Assembly: GCA_965246805.1 (NCBI GenBank)
Contig: CBDFFO010000009.1
Span: 558,001-622,000, forward strand
Length of the DNA: 64,000 nt
DNA from: Schlegelella_A sp965246805
GTDB lineage: Bacteria > Pseudomonadota > Gammaproteobacteria > Burkholderiales > Burkholderiaceae_C
Direction: 5' to 3'
The translations under genes and the position numbers were made by a program. Shown here piece after piece: positions 23,927 to 35,028 of the stretch. The notes below the pieces were generated by a model. The model did not search any database. It had not been told where the DNA came from and saw only the letters and a list, made by a program, of their open reading frames with translations. Numbering within the stretch: the first letter of the stretch is position 1; the number at the start of each line of letters is the position of its first letter.

Positions 23927-24811
23927 ATGCAAGCCAAACTCATCGACGGCACAGCCCTAGCCCGCCGTATCCGCGCCGACGTGGCGAGCCGCGCCGCCAA
24001 GCTCACCGAACTCGGGCACCGTCCGGGGCTCGCGGTGATCCTCGTCGGCAACGATCCCGCGAGCCAGGTCTATACGCGCAACAAGGTGCGCGCCTGCCAG
24101 GAGGCCGGCATCCATTCGGTGTTCGACGAGCACGACACGGACTACGCCGAAGCGAAGCTGCTGGAGCGCATCGCGACGCTCAACGCCGACCCCGCGGTGC
24201 ACGGCATCCTGGTGCAGATGCCATTGCCGAGACACATCGATGCGAAGAAAGTCGTCGAAGCCGTCGCGCCCAATAAAGACGTCGACGGTTATTCGGTGTT
24301 GAGCGCCGGCCGGTTGCTTGCCGGTCTGCCCGGCTTCCTGCCGTGCACGCCGCATGGCTGCATGAAGCTCATCGAAAGCACCGGCATGCGGTTGCATGGC
24401 AAGCATGCGGTCGTGATCGGCCGCAGCGCGACCGTCGGCAAGCCGATGGCGATGCTGCTCTTGCAGGCCAACGCGACCGTCACCGTCTGCCACAGTGCGA
24501 CACCCGATCTCGGCCGCTTCACGCGCGAGGCCGATGTGGTGGTGGTGGCCGTCGGCCGCCGTCACACGCTGACGCAAGACATGGTCAAACCCGGTGCGAT
24601 CGTGATCGACGTCGGCATGAACCGCATCGCCGAAGATGAGCCGGGCGCCGGCAAGCTGAGCGGCGATGCCGACTTCGCCGAGCTCGCCGAGGTGGCTGGC
24701 GCGATCACGCCGGTGCCGGGCGGCGTCGGGCCGATGACGATCGCCATGCTGCTCGTCAACACGATCGAGTCGGCCGAGCGCGTGGCCGGCATCGCGTCGC
24801 CAAAGAATTGA
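23927..24811 (+). CDS. folD: Bifunctional methylene-THF dehydrogenase / methenyl-THF cyclohydrolase
   Basis: Interconverts 5,10-methylene-THF and 10-formyl-THF in one-carbon metabolism. 294 residues. The catalytic tyrosine and lysine are Tyr49 and Lys53 in SQVYTRNKVRAC; GILVQMPLPRHID, PNKDVDGY and FLPCTPHGCM are the folate-site blocks. The NADP site reads VIGRSATVGKPMAMLL where most homologues have an Asn-Ile-Val type sequence, and the enzyme ends with TPVPGGVGPMTIAML. The ATG at 23927 follows the repeat block with no strong Shine-Dalgarno. Oligopeptidase A begins 20 bases after the stop on the same strand. Confidence 0.96.
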   Translation: MQAKLIDGTALARRIRADVASRAAKLTELGHRPGLAVILVGNDPASQVYTRNKVRACQEAGIHSVFDEHDTDYAEAKLLERIATLNADPAVHGILVQMPLPRHIDAKKVVEAVAPNKDVDGYSVLSAGRLLAGLPGFLPCTPHGCMKLIESTGMRLHGKHAVVIGRSATVGKPMAMLLLQANATVTVCHSATPDLGRFTREADVVVVAVGRRHTLTQDMVKPGAIVIDVGMNRIAEDEPGAGKLSGDADFAELAEVAGAITPVPGGVGPMTIAMLLVNTIESAERVAGIASPKN

Positions 24812-24831
24812 AACGTTCCGGAATCGACCCG

Positions 24832-26898
<2,067 letters not shown>

Positions 26899-26940
26899 CG
26901 ACTAGGCGGCGGGCTGGCGGCGTCGCTCGCCCGCGTATCG

Positions 26941-27003
26941 ATGCCCTTAGCATGGAACGGGCCGGCGCGTGATGTAGTCGGCGCCCGTTGCCTTGAAGGG
27001 CAT
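26941..27003 (+). other. Composite hairpin between prlC and the next gene
   Basis: Two nested stems: ATGCCCTT (26941-26948) with AAGGGCAT (26996-27003), and AACGGGC (26956-26962) with GCCCGTT (26983-26989). No T-run follows, so it is not a standard terminator; it may be a leader structure or mRNA 3' stabiliser. Confidence 0.45.
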
Positions 27004-27049
27004 GCCTAGGTGCGTTAGATTCCATGTTCGCTCGTCCCCGGAGATCGTC

Positions 27050-27724
27050 ATGGCCCACGCCATCACACCGTTCAAGTGGCTCCACCCGATGCAACGCCTG
27101 GTCAAGGCCCTGCCGTTGGCGACGTTGCTTGCCTGCGGCGCGGCGAGCGCGCAATACAAGGTGATTGGGCCCGACGGCAAGACCACCTACACCGACCGTG
27201 AACCGAGCTCGGCCGAAGGCAGGGTCGTGCCACTCGGCGCGCGCAGCACCACGACGGCAGCCGACGTCGAACTGCCGTTCGAGCTCCGGCAGGTCGCGTC
27301 GAGGTACCCGGTCACGCTCTACACCGTGACCGGCGCCTGCGAACCCTGCGAGTCGGGCCGGGGCCTTCTGCGCCAGCGCGGCATTCCCTTCAACGAGAAG
27401 ACCATCACCAGCGCCGAAGACGCCGAAGCGTTCGAGCGCTTGTCGGGCGGTCGCGATGCACCGACCTTGACGATCGGCTCGCAGACCTTGCGGGGTCTCG
27501 CGCCCGACGTGTGGGGTTCGTACCTCGATGCAGCCGGTTACCCGCGCGAGTCGCGCCTGCCCGCGAACTACCAGAACCGCGCGCCGACGCCGCTGGTCGA
27601 ACGGCGAGAAGCGTCGGCGACGAAGCCGACCCCGAAAACCGCGGCCGACGGGGCGCCGGCCACGCCGGCCACGCCGGTCACGCCGATCACGGCGCCGCCC
27701 GGGCCTTCGACGATCAAGTTCTGA
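27050..27724 (+). CDS. Exported DUF4124 and glutaredoxin-domain protein
   Basis: 224 residues. Residues 1-35 contain a signal peptide (KALPLATLLACGAASA then QYKV). Residues 36-60 look like a DUF4124 segment (QYKVIGPDGKTTYTDREP). Residues 86-165 form a glutaredoxin-like domain with the CEPC redox pair at Cys97 and Cys100 and DAPTLTIGSQTLRGL. The last 40 residues are a Pro/Thr/Ala-rich tail. The product should act on thiols in the periplasm; partners are unknown. The ATG at 27050 is chosen because GGAGAT lies 6 bases ahead, although the frame is open farther upstream. It converges on the MFS gene with a 45-base gap. Confidence 0.85.
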   Translation: MAHAITPFKWLHPMQRLVKALPLATLLACGAASAQYKVIGPDGKTTYTDREPSSAEGRVVPLGARSTTTAADVELPFELRQVASRYPVTLYTVTGACEPCESGRGLLRQRGIPFNEKTITSAEDAEAFERLSGGRDAPTLTIGSQTLRGLAPDVWGSYLDAAGYPRESRLPANYQNRAPTPLVERREASATKPTPKTAADGAPATPATPVTPITAPPGPSTIKF

Positions 27725-27769
27725 ATCCGCAGACGTTTGTCGCCCCATTCGAGGTCGAAGTCTTCTGCG

Positions 27770-28957
27770 TCAGGCACCGATCGGTTCTGCTAACGCCGCC
27801 GCACCGACGCGCCGCGCCGGAAAGCTGCCGGCACCGACCGCCACGCCCATCACCCAGAACAGCGACGCGGCGCCGAGCGCGGCGCCGACCATGCCGAACA
27901 GCAAGGGCATCAGCGCACTCGACAGGTTGATGGCCATCGAGCGCAGCGCGATCGCCTCGCCGTGGCGCGCTTGCGGCGTGATCTGGTGCAAGGTGGTCAT
28001 GATCATCGGCTGGACGGTGCCGAGCGCGAGACCCAGAAGGATCGCGCACCCGCCCATCAACCATGCCGTGAGGGCGAACGGGTAAGCGATGAAGACTGCG
28101 GCAGTCGCGAGCATCGCGGCCGTCAACACCTTCGACTCGCGCAGTCGGTGTGCGAAGAGCGGAATGGCAAGCCGCACCAGCGCGACCGACATCGCGAATA
28201 CACCGAGCACGAGGCCGATGGCCGATGCGCTGAAGCCGCGCTCGTGGCCGAGGATGGGCACGAGGAAGGAGTGCACGTCCCAGCTCGCCGAGAGCAGCCA
28301 GTTCACGAACAGCAGGCGCTTGAAGCCGGGTGTGGCGAACAGGTCCCACGAGCGGCGGCGGCGTTCGGTCGCGACCGGTGCATCGATCTTTTCGTGCGGC
28401 ACCCAGCGGGCCCAGAACAACGCGAAGAGCGGCAGCGCCGTCATCGTCGCGAAGGCCCAGCGAAAGCCGGCGGCGTCGATCACCGCACCTGCGAGCACCG
28501 GCCCGAGCACGTTCGAGAGCGCAGGTGCGAGCCCGAGCCAGCTGAACACGCGCTTCAGCTCGGTCCGGTCGGTCGCGGTGCGGCCCGCGCTGCGCTGGAT
28601 CACGATGAGGCCGATGTTGGCGCCGGCACCGGTGAAGGCTGCAGCGACCGAGAGCACGAAGAACGAGCCGGTGCCGACGACCGTCGACAGCACCGCGAGC
28701 AGCCCGCCGGTGGCGGTGAGCGTGACTGCGAGCGTGATCGGCTTGTGATACCCGAACGCATCGGCGAGCCGCCCAGCCGGCAGTGCGAGCACGATGGGCG
28801 CCAACGAAAAGAGCCCGATGAGCACACCCACCGACCACGCCGAATGATGGTCTCGCAACGCGAGCAGCGGCGCGGCCAAGCGGATACCGGCCATGCAAGA
28901 GTGCAGGCAGATCTGGCCGACGATCAGCGCGACGAGGGTTCGCGTCTTCGGCTGCAT
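27770..28957 (-). CDS. Major facilitator superfamily transporter
   Basis: 395 residues with about 12 hydrophobic segments. The first begins LVALIVGQICLHSCMAGIRL. The loop 2-3 motif of the family is present as GRLADAFGYHKPI. No residue pattern points to a substrate; drug efflux and metabolite export are both possible. It starts 19 bases after rmuC on the same strand, so the two are likely co-transcribed. No clear Shine-Dalgarno precedes the ATG, consistent with coupling to rmuC. Confidence 0.87.
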   Translation of the reverse strand: MQPKTRTLVALIVGQICLHSCMAGIRLAAPLLALRDHHSAWSVGVLIGLFSLAPIVLALPAGRLADAFGYHKPITLAVTLTATGGLLAVLSTVVGTGSFFVLSVAAAFTGAGANIGLIVIQRSAGRTATDRTELKRVFSWLGLAPALSNVLGPVLAGAVIDAAGFRWAFATMTALPLFALFWARWVPHEKIDAPVATERRRRSWDLFATPGFKRLLFVNWLLSASWDVHSFLVPILGHERGFSASAIGLVLGVFAMSVALVRLAIPLFAHRLRESKVLTAAMLATAAVFIAYPFALTAWLMGGCAILLGLALGTVQPMIMTTLHQITPQARHGEAIALRSMAINLSSALMPLLFGMVGAALGAASLFWVMGVAVGAGSFPARRVGAAALAEPIGA

Positions 28958-28976
28958 CTACGCCATCGCTGCGCGA

Positions 28977-30527
28977 TCAGGCATCGGCCGCTTCGTCGTC
29001 GTCGTCGTAGCCGCCGAGCAGGCGGGCCTGGGCCGGCACGGCGGCGCGCGGCGGCTCGCTCCGCGGGTCGTCCTGGATGTCGGGCAGCAGCGCGGCCATG
29101 CGCTCGTCGGGCGCCGCTTCGACGTGGCGCAGCTGGCGAAACATCACGCGCGTGCGGCGCTCGGCGAGATCGATGCTGTTAGAAGCCTCGTCGAGCTTCT
29201 TCTTGGTCTTCGCGAGCACGTCGCCGAACTTGCCGAACTCGGTCTTCACCGCGCCGAGCGTTTCCCAGACCTCGGCCGAGCGCTTCTCGAGCGCGAGCGT
29301 CTGGAAGCCCATCTTCAGGCTCGACAAGGTCGCGAGCAGCGTGGTCGGGCCCGTGAGCATGACCTTGTGGTCGCGCTGCAGGCTCTCGACCAGTCCCGGC
29401 CTTCGCAACGCTTCGGCATAGAGACCCTCGGTCGGCAGGAACATGATGCCGAAATCGGTCGTGTGCGGCGGGCCGACGTACTTGTCTCGAATCGTCTTCG
29501 CTTCGGCGCGCAGGCGCATCTCGATCGCCTTGCCGGCCACCTCTGCGCCAACCCGATCGGCTTGCTCCTGCGCTTCGATCAGGCGCTCGTAGTCGTCGCG
29601 CGGGAACTTGCAATCGATCGGCAACCAGAGCGGCGCGCCGTCTTCGCGGCGGCCGGGCAGGCGGATCGCGAACTCGACGCGCGCGCCGCTGCCCGGAATG
29701 GTCTCGACGTTGGTCGCGTACTGGTCGAGTGCCATCGTCTCCTGCAGCAGCGCGGAGAGCTGCACTTCGCCGAAGATGCCGCGCGACTTCACGTTCGTGA
29801 GCACACGGTTGAGCGAACCGACGTCGCGCGCGAGCGTCTGCATCTCGCCCAGGCCGCGGTGGACCTGCTCGAGCCGTTCGGCCACCTGCTTGAAACTTTC
29901 GCCGAGGCGCTGCTCGAGCGTGGCGTGCAGCTTCTCGTCGACGGTCGCGCGGATCTGCTCGAGCTTCTTTTCGTTGTCGACCTGGATCGCGCTGAGCTTC
30001 TGCTCGACCGAAGCCCGCACCTCACCCATGCGCTGGTCGTTCGATTGGGCGAGCGCCCGCAACTGCTCGTTCAGACTTTCAGAAAAGCGCTGCAAGGTCG
30101 AGCCTTGGGCTTCGGCGACGCGCGCCAACATCGCGTCGAGGGCGTCACGCGCCGCATTCGATTGCTTCGCCTGCTCGACGCTGGTCGCGCGCAGCGTTTC
30201 GCCGAGCGTGTGCTGCGTGCTCGCGAGTTGCAGGCCGAAGCGGTCGATCTGCTCGTTCTGGGTCCGCGCCACCTCGCCATGCTGCGTGAAGAGGGTGTGC
30301 TGGAAGTTGACGAGCGTCTGGCCGATCTCCTGGCGAGTCGCCTGGCCGTTTCGCGACACTTCGTCGCGCAGTTCCCGCTCGAGGCGCTGCGCGTCGGCCC
30401 GCGTCAGCGCGTGCAACTCGTCGCGCAGCTTGTGCAGCGGCGCGCTTGCCGGCTTGCGCCATGCGAGCGCACCGACCCCGAGCAACAACAGGACCAGCAG
30501 CGCCGGCGTCAACCATTCGAGGAGCAT
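28977..30527 (-). CDS. rmuC: DNA recombination protein RmuC homologue
   Basis: 516 residues. The N-terminus is one membrane segment (LTPALLVLLLLGVGALAW), then a long coiled coil (about residues 30-220, rich in Glu, Gln and Arg). A restriction-endonuclease-like RmuC domain follows with RGIFGEVQLSALLQE, LPIDCKFPRDDYERL and TDFGIMFLPTEGLYAE. The tail is acidic (GGYDDDDEAADA). In E. coli RmuC limits inversions at short inverted repeats; homologues are also thought to act in defence or DNA processing. The ATG at 30527 is chosen because the membrane segment begins there; open frame upstream is not conserved-looking. The betaine-type permease gene lies 82 bases upstream. Confidence 0.92.
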   Translation of the reverse strand: MLLEWLTPALLVLLLLGVGALAWRKPASAPLHKLRDELHALTRADAQRLERELRDEVSRNGQATRQEIGQTLVNFQHTLFTQHGEVARTQNEQIDRFGLQLASTQHTLGETLRATSVEQAKQSNAARDALDAMLARVAEAQGSTLQRFSESLNEQLRALAQSNDQRMGEVRASVEQKLSAIQVDNEKKLEQIRATVDEKLHATLEQRLGESFKQVAERLEQVHRGLGEMQTLARDVGSLNRVLTNVKSRGIFGEVQLSALLQETMALDQYATNVETIPGSGARVEFAIRLPGRREDGAPLWLPIDCKFPRDDYERLIEAQEQADRVGAEVAGKAIEMRLRAEAKTIRDKYVGPPHTTDFGIMFLPTEGLYAEALRRPGLVESLQRDHKVMLTGPTTLLATLSSLKMGFQTLALEKRSAEVWETLGAVKTEFGKFGDVLAKTKKKLDEASNSIDLAERRTRVMFRQLRHVEAAPDERMAALLPDIQDDPRSEPPRAAVPAQARLLGGYDDDDEAADA

Positions 30528-30609
30528 GGCTCGATTGTCGCAGCGGCCGGCATCCCGGGCGGTTGCCGGCGGGTCGTGGCCCGCAGGAGTCGACGATGAT
30601 TCGGCGCGA

Positions 30610-32190
30610 TCAGCGACGCGCGGCGCCGCCGTGGACCACGACGCGCTCGATCGCGTCGAACCCGAGCTGGATCGCGATCGCGAGCAGCGCCGCCGGCAGC
30701 GCACCGGCGAGCATCGCGCCGTTGTCGTTGACGGCGAGACCGGCGACGATGCGCTCGCCGAAACCGCCGGCGCCGATGAATGCGGCCATCGTCGCGGTGC
30801 CGACATTGATGACCGCCGCCGTCTTCACGCCCGCGAGCAAGGTCGGTGCGGCGAGCGGCAGTTGCACCAGGCCCAAGGTCTGGCGCGGCGTCAGGCCGAG
30901 CGACAACGCCGCCTGGCTGAGGCCGGCCGCCACGCCCTGCAAACCCGCGTGGGTATTGCGAACGATGGGCAGCAAGGCGTACAGGAAGAGCGCGATCACG
31001 GCGGGCAGCGTGCCGATGGTGCCGACCCAAGCGATCAGGAACGCGAGCAGCGCCAGCGACGGCACCGTCTGCAGAATGGCCACGGCCCCCAGTAGCGGGC
31101 CGGCCACGCGAGGCCACCGCCAGGCCGCGACACCGATCGGCACGCCCGCTGCGATGGCAAGCGCGAGCGAGCCCAGCACCAGTGTGAGGTGCTGCCAGGC
31201 GAGGCGCCCGAAGTCGGGCGCGAAGAGGCGCTGCCAGAAGGTCTGGCGTGTGGCGGCGGGCGGCGTGCTGCTCGGCGACGACGCGGACGATGCTGAGTTC
31301 GGCGCCGACGAGCCGCTTGCGAGGAACGCAGTCGCGACCGCTGCAAAGCTGCGCCCGTCGAGCTCCACCTCGCCGTTCATGCGCGTGATCGCGGCGTTGT
31401 CGATGCGGCCCGCGAGCTGTTGCAGGGGCCGGTCGTCGACATCGGCGCGCATCAGCAGAACCGCGTCATAGCGCGGGAAGAAGTGGCGGTCGTCGACGAG
31501 CACGCGCAGGCCCAGTCGGCCGACCTTCGCATCGGTCGAGTAAACGTCGATCACGTCGACCTGCGACGCGCTGATCGCGTCGTAGGCGAGACCGTGGTCG
31601 AGGCTGCGAAGCTCGTGCGGCTTCAATTCATAGACGGCACTGAGGGCAGCCCAGCCATCACCCCGCTCGCGGAATTCGTGCGACAGGCCGAAGCGCAGGT
31701 CGGCCGCCGTCGCTCGCGCCAAATCCGACACCTTGACGATGCCGCGCGCTGCGGCTGTCGACTCCCGCATCGCCAGCGCGTAGCTGTTGTTGAAGCCGAG
31801 CGGCACCGCGACCTTCAAATGGCGAGGCGCAAGCCAACCGTTCAGTTCATCGAGCGACGGGTTGCCGGCGCGCTTCAGCAGTTCACGCACGATGGTGCCG
31901 GTGTATTCCGGGTACACGTCGACGCTGCCGACCGCGAGCGCCTGTTCCAGGATGCCCGTGTTGCCGAGCCCTTGTCGGTGTTCCACTGCCACGCCTTGCG
32001 CGCGCAAGGTCTGCGCAACGATCTCGCCGAGCACGTACGACTCGGTGAAACGCTTGGAACCGATCACAAGCGACTGCCCGCGAACCGCGCCGTCGGCTGC
32101 ATGCGACGCCGGCGCTAGCATCGACGAGGCCAGCACCAACGCGCAGAGCGTTCGTAGGAATACGCTGACGCCATCGCAGGACGTTCTCAT
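30610..32190 (-). CDS. Fused substrate-binding protein and permease of a glycine betaine/choline-type ABC transporter
   Basis: 526 residues. An N-terminal signal peptide ends near ASSMLAPASHA. An OpuBC/OsmF-type binding domain follows (IGSKRFTESYVLGEIVAQTL, GLGNTGILEQALAVGSVDVYPEYTGTI), to about residue 300. A Ser/Ala/Pro linker joins it to a permease of about 200 residues with GSLALAIAAGVPIGVAAW and the EAA-like stretch QAALSLGLTPRQTLGLVQLPLA. Expected to import an osmoprotectant or similar quaternary amine. No ATPase gene is next to it: rmuC follows and the upstream gene is divergent. The start ATG 32190 gives the best signal peptide; ATG 32238 is an alternative. Confidence 0.88.
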   Translation of the reverse strand: MRTSCDGVSVFLRTLCALVLASSMLAPASHAADGAVRGQSLVIGSKRFTESYVLGEIVAQTLRAQGVAVEHRQGLGNTGILEQALAVGSVDVYPEYTGTIVRELLKRAGNPSLDELNGWLAPRHLKVAVPLGFNNSYALAMRESTAAARGIVKVSDLARATAADLRFGLSHEFRERGDGWAALSAVYELKPHELRSLDHGLAYDAISASQVDVIDVYSTDAKVGRLGLRVLVDDRHFFPRYDAVLLMRADVDDRPLQQLAGRIDNAAITRMNGEVELDGRSFAAVATAFLASGSSAPNSASSASSPSSTPPAATRQTFWQRLFAPDFGRLAWQHLTLVLGSLALAIAAGVPIGVAAWRWPRVAGPLLGAVAILQTVPSLALLAFLIAWVGTIGTLPAVIALFLYALLPIVRNTHAGLQGVAAGLSQAALSLGLTPRQTLGLVQLPLAAPTLLAGVKTAAVINVGTATMAAFIGAGGFGERIVAGLAVNDNGAMLAGALPAALLAIAIQLGFDAIERVVVHGGAARR

Positions 32191-32340
32191 CGCGAAAAAA
32201 CCCGAGCGATCGGCGAGACTTCGTGCAAGCGCTTCCATGCACCAAAATTTCCCTGCCTGTCTTCCCCTTGCGTCCCCACCGGCCTCGCAATGCCCGAGCA
32301 CATCCATTCGTCGCGCGCTAGAGCCTCCAATGTGCGAGAC

Positions 32341-32751
32341 ATGTTGATGGCTCAACTCAAAGCATTCATCGTTGAAGACAGCCCGGTCATTCGAGAGAAC
32401 CTGGTCGCAGCGCTGGAAGAGCTAGCGCCGATCGACGTCATCGGAACCGCTGAAGACGAACCCGAAGCGGTTGGCTGGTTGCTGAAGCCAGAAAACGTCT
32501 GCGACCTGGTCGTCGTCGACATCTTTTTGAAGAGCGGGTCCGGTCTGGGCGTTTTGAAGGCCGCGGCCGGCTCGGTCAAAGGCACGAAGCTCGTGGTGCT
32601 CAGCAATTATGCGACGCTCGACATGCGACGCAAATGCCTCGAGCTCGGCGCCGATCGTGTGTTCGACAAATCGAACGAGATCGATGCGCTGATCCTGTAC
32701 TGCTGCCGCCTGGCCGAGGGCAATTCGAGCCACGGCAACACGATCATCTGA
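32341..32751 (+). CDS. Stand-alone response-regulator receiver protein
   Basis: 136 residues that are just a receiver domain. Acidic pocket IVEDSP, phospho-acceptor Asp60 in VVVDIFLKSGSGLGVL, Ser in VVLSNYAT and Lys in VFDKSNEI. No output domain is present. It may relay phosphate or titrate the kinase of the neighbouring pair. It converges with the NarL-type regulator (19 bases between stops) and is divergent from the betaine-type transporter across 150 bases. Start ATG 32341 or the second ATG at 32347. Confidence 0.85.
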   Translation: MLMAQLKAFIVEDSPVIRENLVAALEELAPIDVIGTAEDEPEAVGWLLKPENVCDLVVVDIFLKSGSGLGVLKAAAGSVKGTKLVVLSNYATLDMRRKCLELGADRVFDKSNEIDALILYCCRLAEGNSSHGNTII

Positions 32752-32770
32752 CCGATGCGGTTGCCGCGCG

Positions 32771-33403
32771 TCACTGGATCAAGCCGTTCTTCAGGGCGTA
32801 GTAGGTCAGATCGCTGTTCGACTCGAGTTTCATTTTCTCCATCACGCGGGTGCGATAGGTGCTGACGGTTTTCACGCTCAGGGACATGCTGTCGGCCATG
32901 TGGCCGATCGTCTCGCCCTTGGCCAGCCGAAGGAACACCTGGAACTCGCGCTCCGAAAGATGTTCGTGAGCCGGCTTGTCCCCGCCGCCACCGAGGCCGT
33001 CGGCAAGCAACTCGGCCACACCCGCAGTGATGTACTTGCGGCCCCGGTACACCGTGCGTATCGCCTTGACGATCTCTTCCGGATCGCAATCCTTGTTGAG
33101 GTATCCGCTCGCACCCTGGCGCAGCAGCGTGGTGGCATAGTGCTCTTCCGGAAACCCGCTCAGGATGAGCACCGGCAGGTCAGGCGCGCGCGCCTTGATC
33201 GCGGCCAGCGCATCGACGCCGCTCTGATCGGGCATCGACAGGTCCATCAGAATCACGTCGACCTCGCCCTTGCGCACGATGTCGAGCGCCTCGCGGCCGT
33301 TCGCGGCTTCACCGATCACCGTGAGATCGACCTGCTCGGAGAAGAACTGGCGCAGGCCGGTGCGAACGATGGCATGGTCGTCGACGATGGCGATTCGAAT
33401 CAT
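32771..33403 (-). CDS. NarL/UhpA-type response regulator
   Basis: 210 residues. Receiver with phospho-acceptor Asp54 (VILMDLSMPDQSG), acidic pocket AIVDDH and Lys in YLNKDCDPEE. LuxR-type helix-turn-helix at about residues 145-205 (LSEREFQVFLRLAKGE, SVKTVSTYRTRVMEKM). The ATG at 33403 is divergent from the CHASE3 kinase gene with 59 bases between starts, so the two share a promoter region. Natural partner of that HisKA_3 kinase by family type and position. Confidence 0.92.
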   Translation of the reverse strand: MIRIAIVDDHAIVRTGLRQFFSEQVDLTVIGEAANGREALDIVRKGEVDVILMDLSMPDQSGVDALAAIKARAPDLPVLILSGFPEEHYATTLLRQGASGYLNKDCDPEEIVKAIRTVYRGRKYITAGVAELLADGLGGGGDKPAHEHLSEREFQVFLRLAKGETIGHMADSMSLSVKTVSTYRTRVMEKMKLESNSDLTYYALKNGLIQ

Positions 33404-33462
33404 GGTGGTCTTTTGAAAAATCGAAAGTGGGCGAAGTTTAGGGGCAAGCCAAGGGCCGCCTC

Positions 33463-34845
33463 GTGTTGACCCGGCTGCGCGCCGGAGCGGTTGCGTTCCC
33501 GCTTGCGGCACTGACGGCGCTCGCGATGTTCTTCATCAGTGAGACCTCCTATCAAGAAGCCAAGTCCTCGCTCGACGCGCTCGGCAGCCGGGCGGAGGCG
33601 CGCACCGCGATCCAGACGCTCTGGCGTGGCCTCTCGGAAGCGGAATCGAGCCAGCGTGGTTATCTGCTCACTGGGCGCGCCGAGTATCTGGAGCCCTACC
33701 GCGCCGCGCTTCCGTCGGTCGACCGATCGTTGCGATATCTGATCGACTACTACCGGGACGACCCGGTCGATCGGGTTCTTGCGGAGCAGGTGGCTCGGAT
33801 GTCGCGCGAGAAACTTTCCGAAGTCGCGACGACGCTGCGGCTCTACGACGAAGACAAGCATGATGGCGCATGGCGCGAACTCGTGTTGACCGACATCGGC
33901 AGGGAGAAGATGCAGTCGGTTCGCGAACTCACCTCGCGTTTGCTCGACGTCGAGTCGGGTCGCGTGGTGGAAGGTCGAGCCAGCGTCTTTCAAACCCTGT
34001 GGTTGAACCGGATCGGCGTTACCGCGATGACGGCGCTCAGCCTGCTGGCGCTGTTCATGTATCTGCGCCAGAGCGCCGCGCTCGACCACCAGCGCATCGA
34101 GCAGCAGGACGTGTTGCAATCGGAGCGTGACCGCCTGGAGGCGGAGGTCACATCGCGCACCGTGCAGTTGAAAGAGCTCGCGCAGCATCTGCAAAACGTC
34201 CGTGAAGACGAGCGCAGCAGACTGGCGCGCGAACTGCACGACGAACTCGGCGCCCTGCTCACCGCAGCCAAGCTCGACGCGGCCCGCCTCAAGTCTCGAA
34301 TCGGCGCGACCACGCCGGAGGTGACGGAACGGCTCGCCCACCTCAACGAAGCGCTGAACGGTGGGATCGCGTTGAAGCGTCGCATCATCGAAGACCTGCG
34401 GCCCTCGTCGCTCAGCAACCTCGGCCTGGTGTCCGCGCTCGACATCCTGACCCGCGAATTCGGTACGCGAACCGAGATCGAGATTCAGTGCCGATTCGAA
34501 ACCGTGCAACTCGGGGCCGCGGTCGAGCTCACCGTGTATCGACTGGTGCAAGAGGCGCTCACCAACATCGTCAAGTACGCGAAGGCGAAGACCGTCAAGG
34601 TCGAACTCAGCCGTGCGAGCGCCGGCCGGGTCGAAATCGTTGTCGAGGACGACGGCGTCGGCTTCGACACCGCTGTCCATCGCAATGCGACACATGGCCT
34701 TGTCGGCATGCGCTACCGCGTCGAGGCCGAAGGCGGCGAGATGAGGTTGACGTCAGCGGTCGGCAAGGGGACGCGCATCGACGCTTGGTTGCCGGAAGAA
34801 GCGATGGTCAATGCGACCGCGCAATCGATGCCTGCTGCGGCATGA
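33463..34845 (+). CDS. CHASE3-domain sensor histidine kinase (HisKA_3, NarX/UhpB type)
   Basis: 460 residues. TM1 at about residues 9-27, a periplasmic CHASE3 domain with the motif SEAESSQRGYLLTGRAEYL, TM2 near 184-204, a short coiled coil, then HisKA_3 with His259 in ARELHDELGALL, and an ATPase domain (RLVQEALTNIVKYAKA, VVEDDGVGFD, THGLVGMRYRVEA). It starts at a GTG. Kinases of this type pair with NarL-family regulators, and one lies divergently next door. CHASE3 ligands are unknown. The stress-type membrane genes begin 183 bases downstream. Confidence 0.9.
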   Translation: MLTRLRAGAVAFPLAALTALAMFFISETSYQEAKSSLDALGSRAEARTAIQTLWRGLSEAESSQRGYLLTGRAEYLEPYRAALPSVDRSLRYLIDYYRDDPVDRVLAEQVARMSREKLSEVATTLRLYDEDKHDGAWRELVLTDIGREKMQSVRELTSRLLDVESGRVVEGRASVFQTLWLNRIGVTAMTALSLLALFMYLRQSAALDHQRIEQQDVLQSERDRLEAEVTSRTVQLKELAQHLQNVREDERSRLARELHDELGALLTAAKLDAARLKSRIGATTPEVTERLAHLNEALNGGIALKRRIIEDLRPSSLSNLGLVSALDILTREFGTRTEIEIQCRFETVQLGAAVELTVYRLVQEALTNIVKYAKAKTVKVELSRASAGRVEIVVEDDGVGFDTAVHRNATHGLVGMRYRVEAEGGEMRLTSAVGKGTRIDAWLPEEAMVNATAQSMPAAA

Positions 34846-35028
34846 CCGGATCTGTGATGTCTCGGGCGCGGGCCTACTGTGAGCGACGTCCTACCCGACG
34901 TGCATCGCTCACCCGACGGTGCTTCGGCGAGCGAGCCTATCGGCGTGTTGTCACGCAGACACGAAACTGAGGCCTTGTCGAATCGAGAGACGGGCACACG
35001 GACCCGTCGATCACTCCGGAGAACGCTA

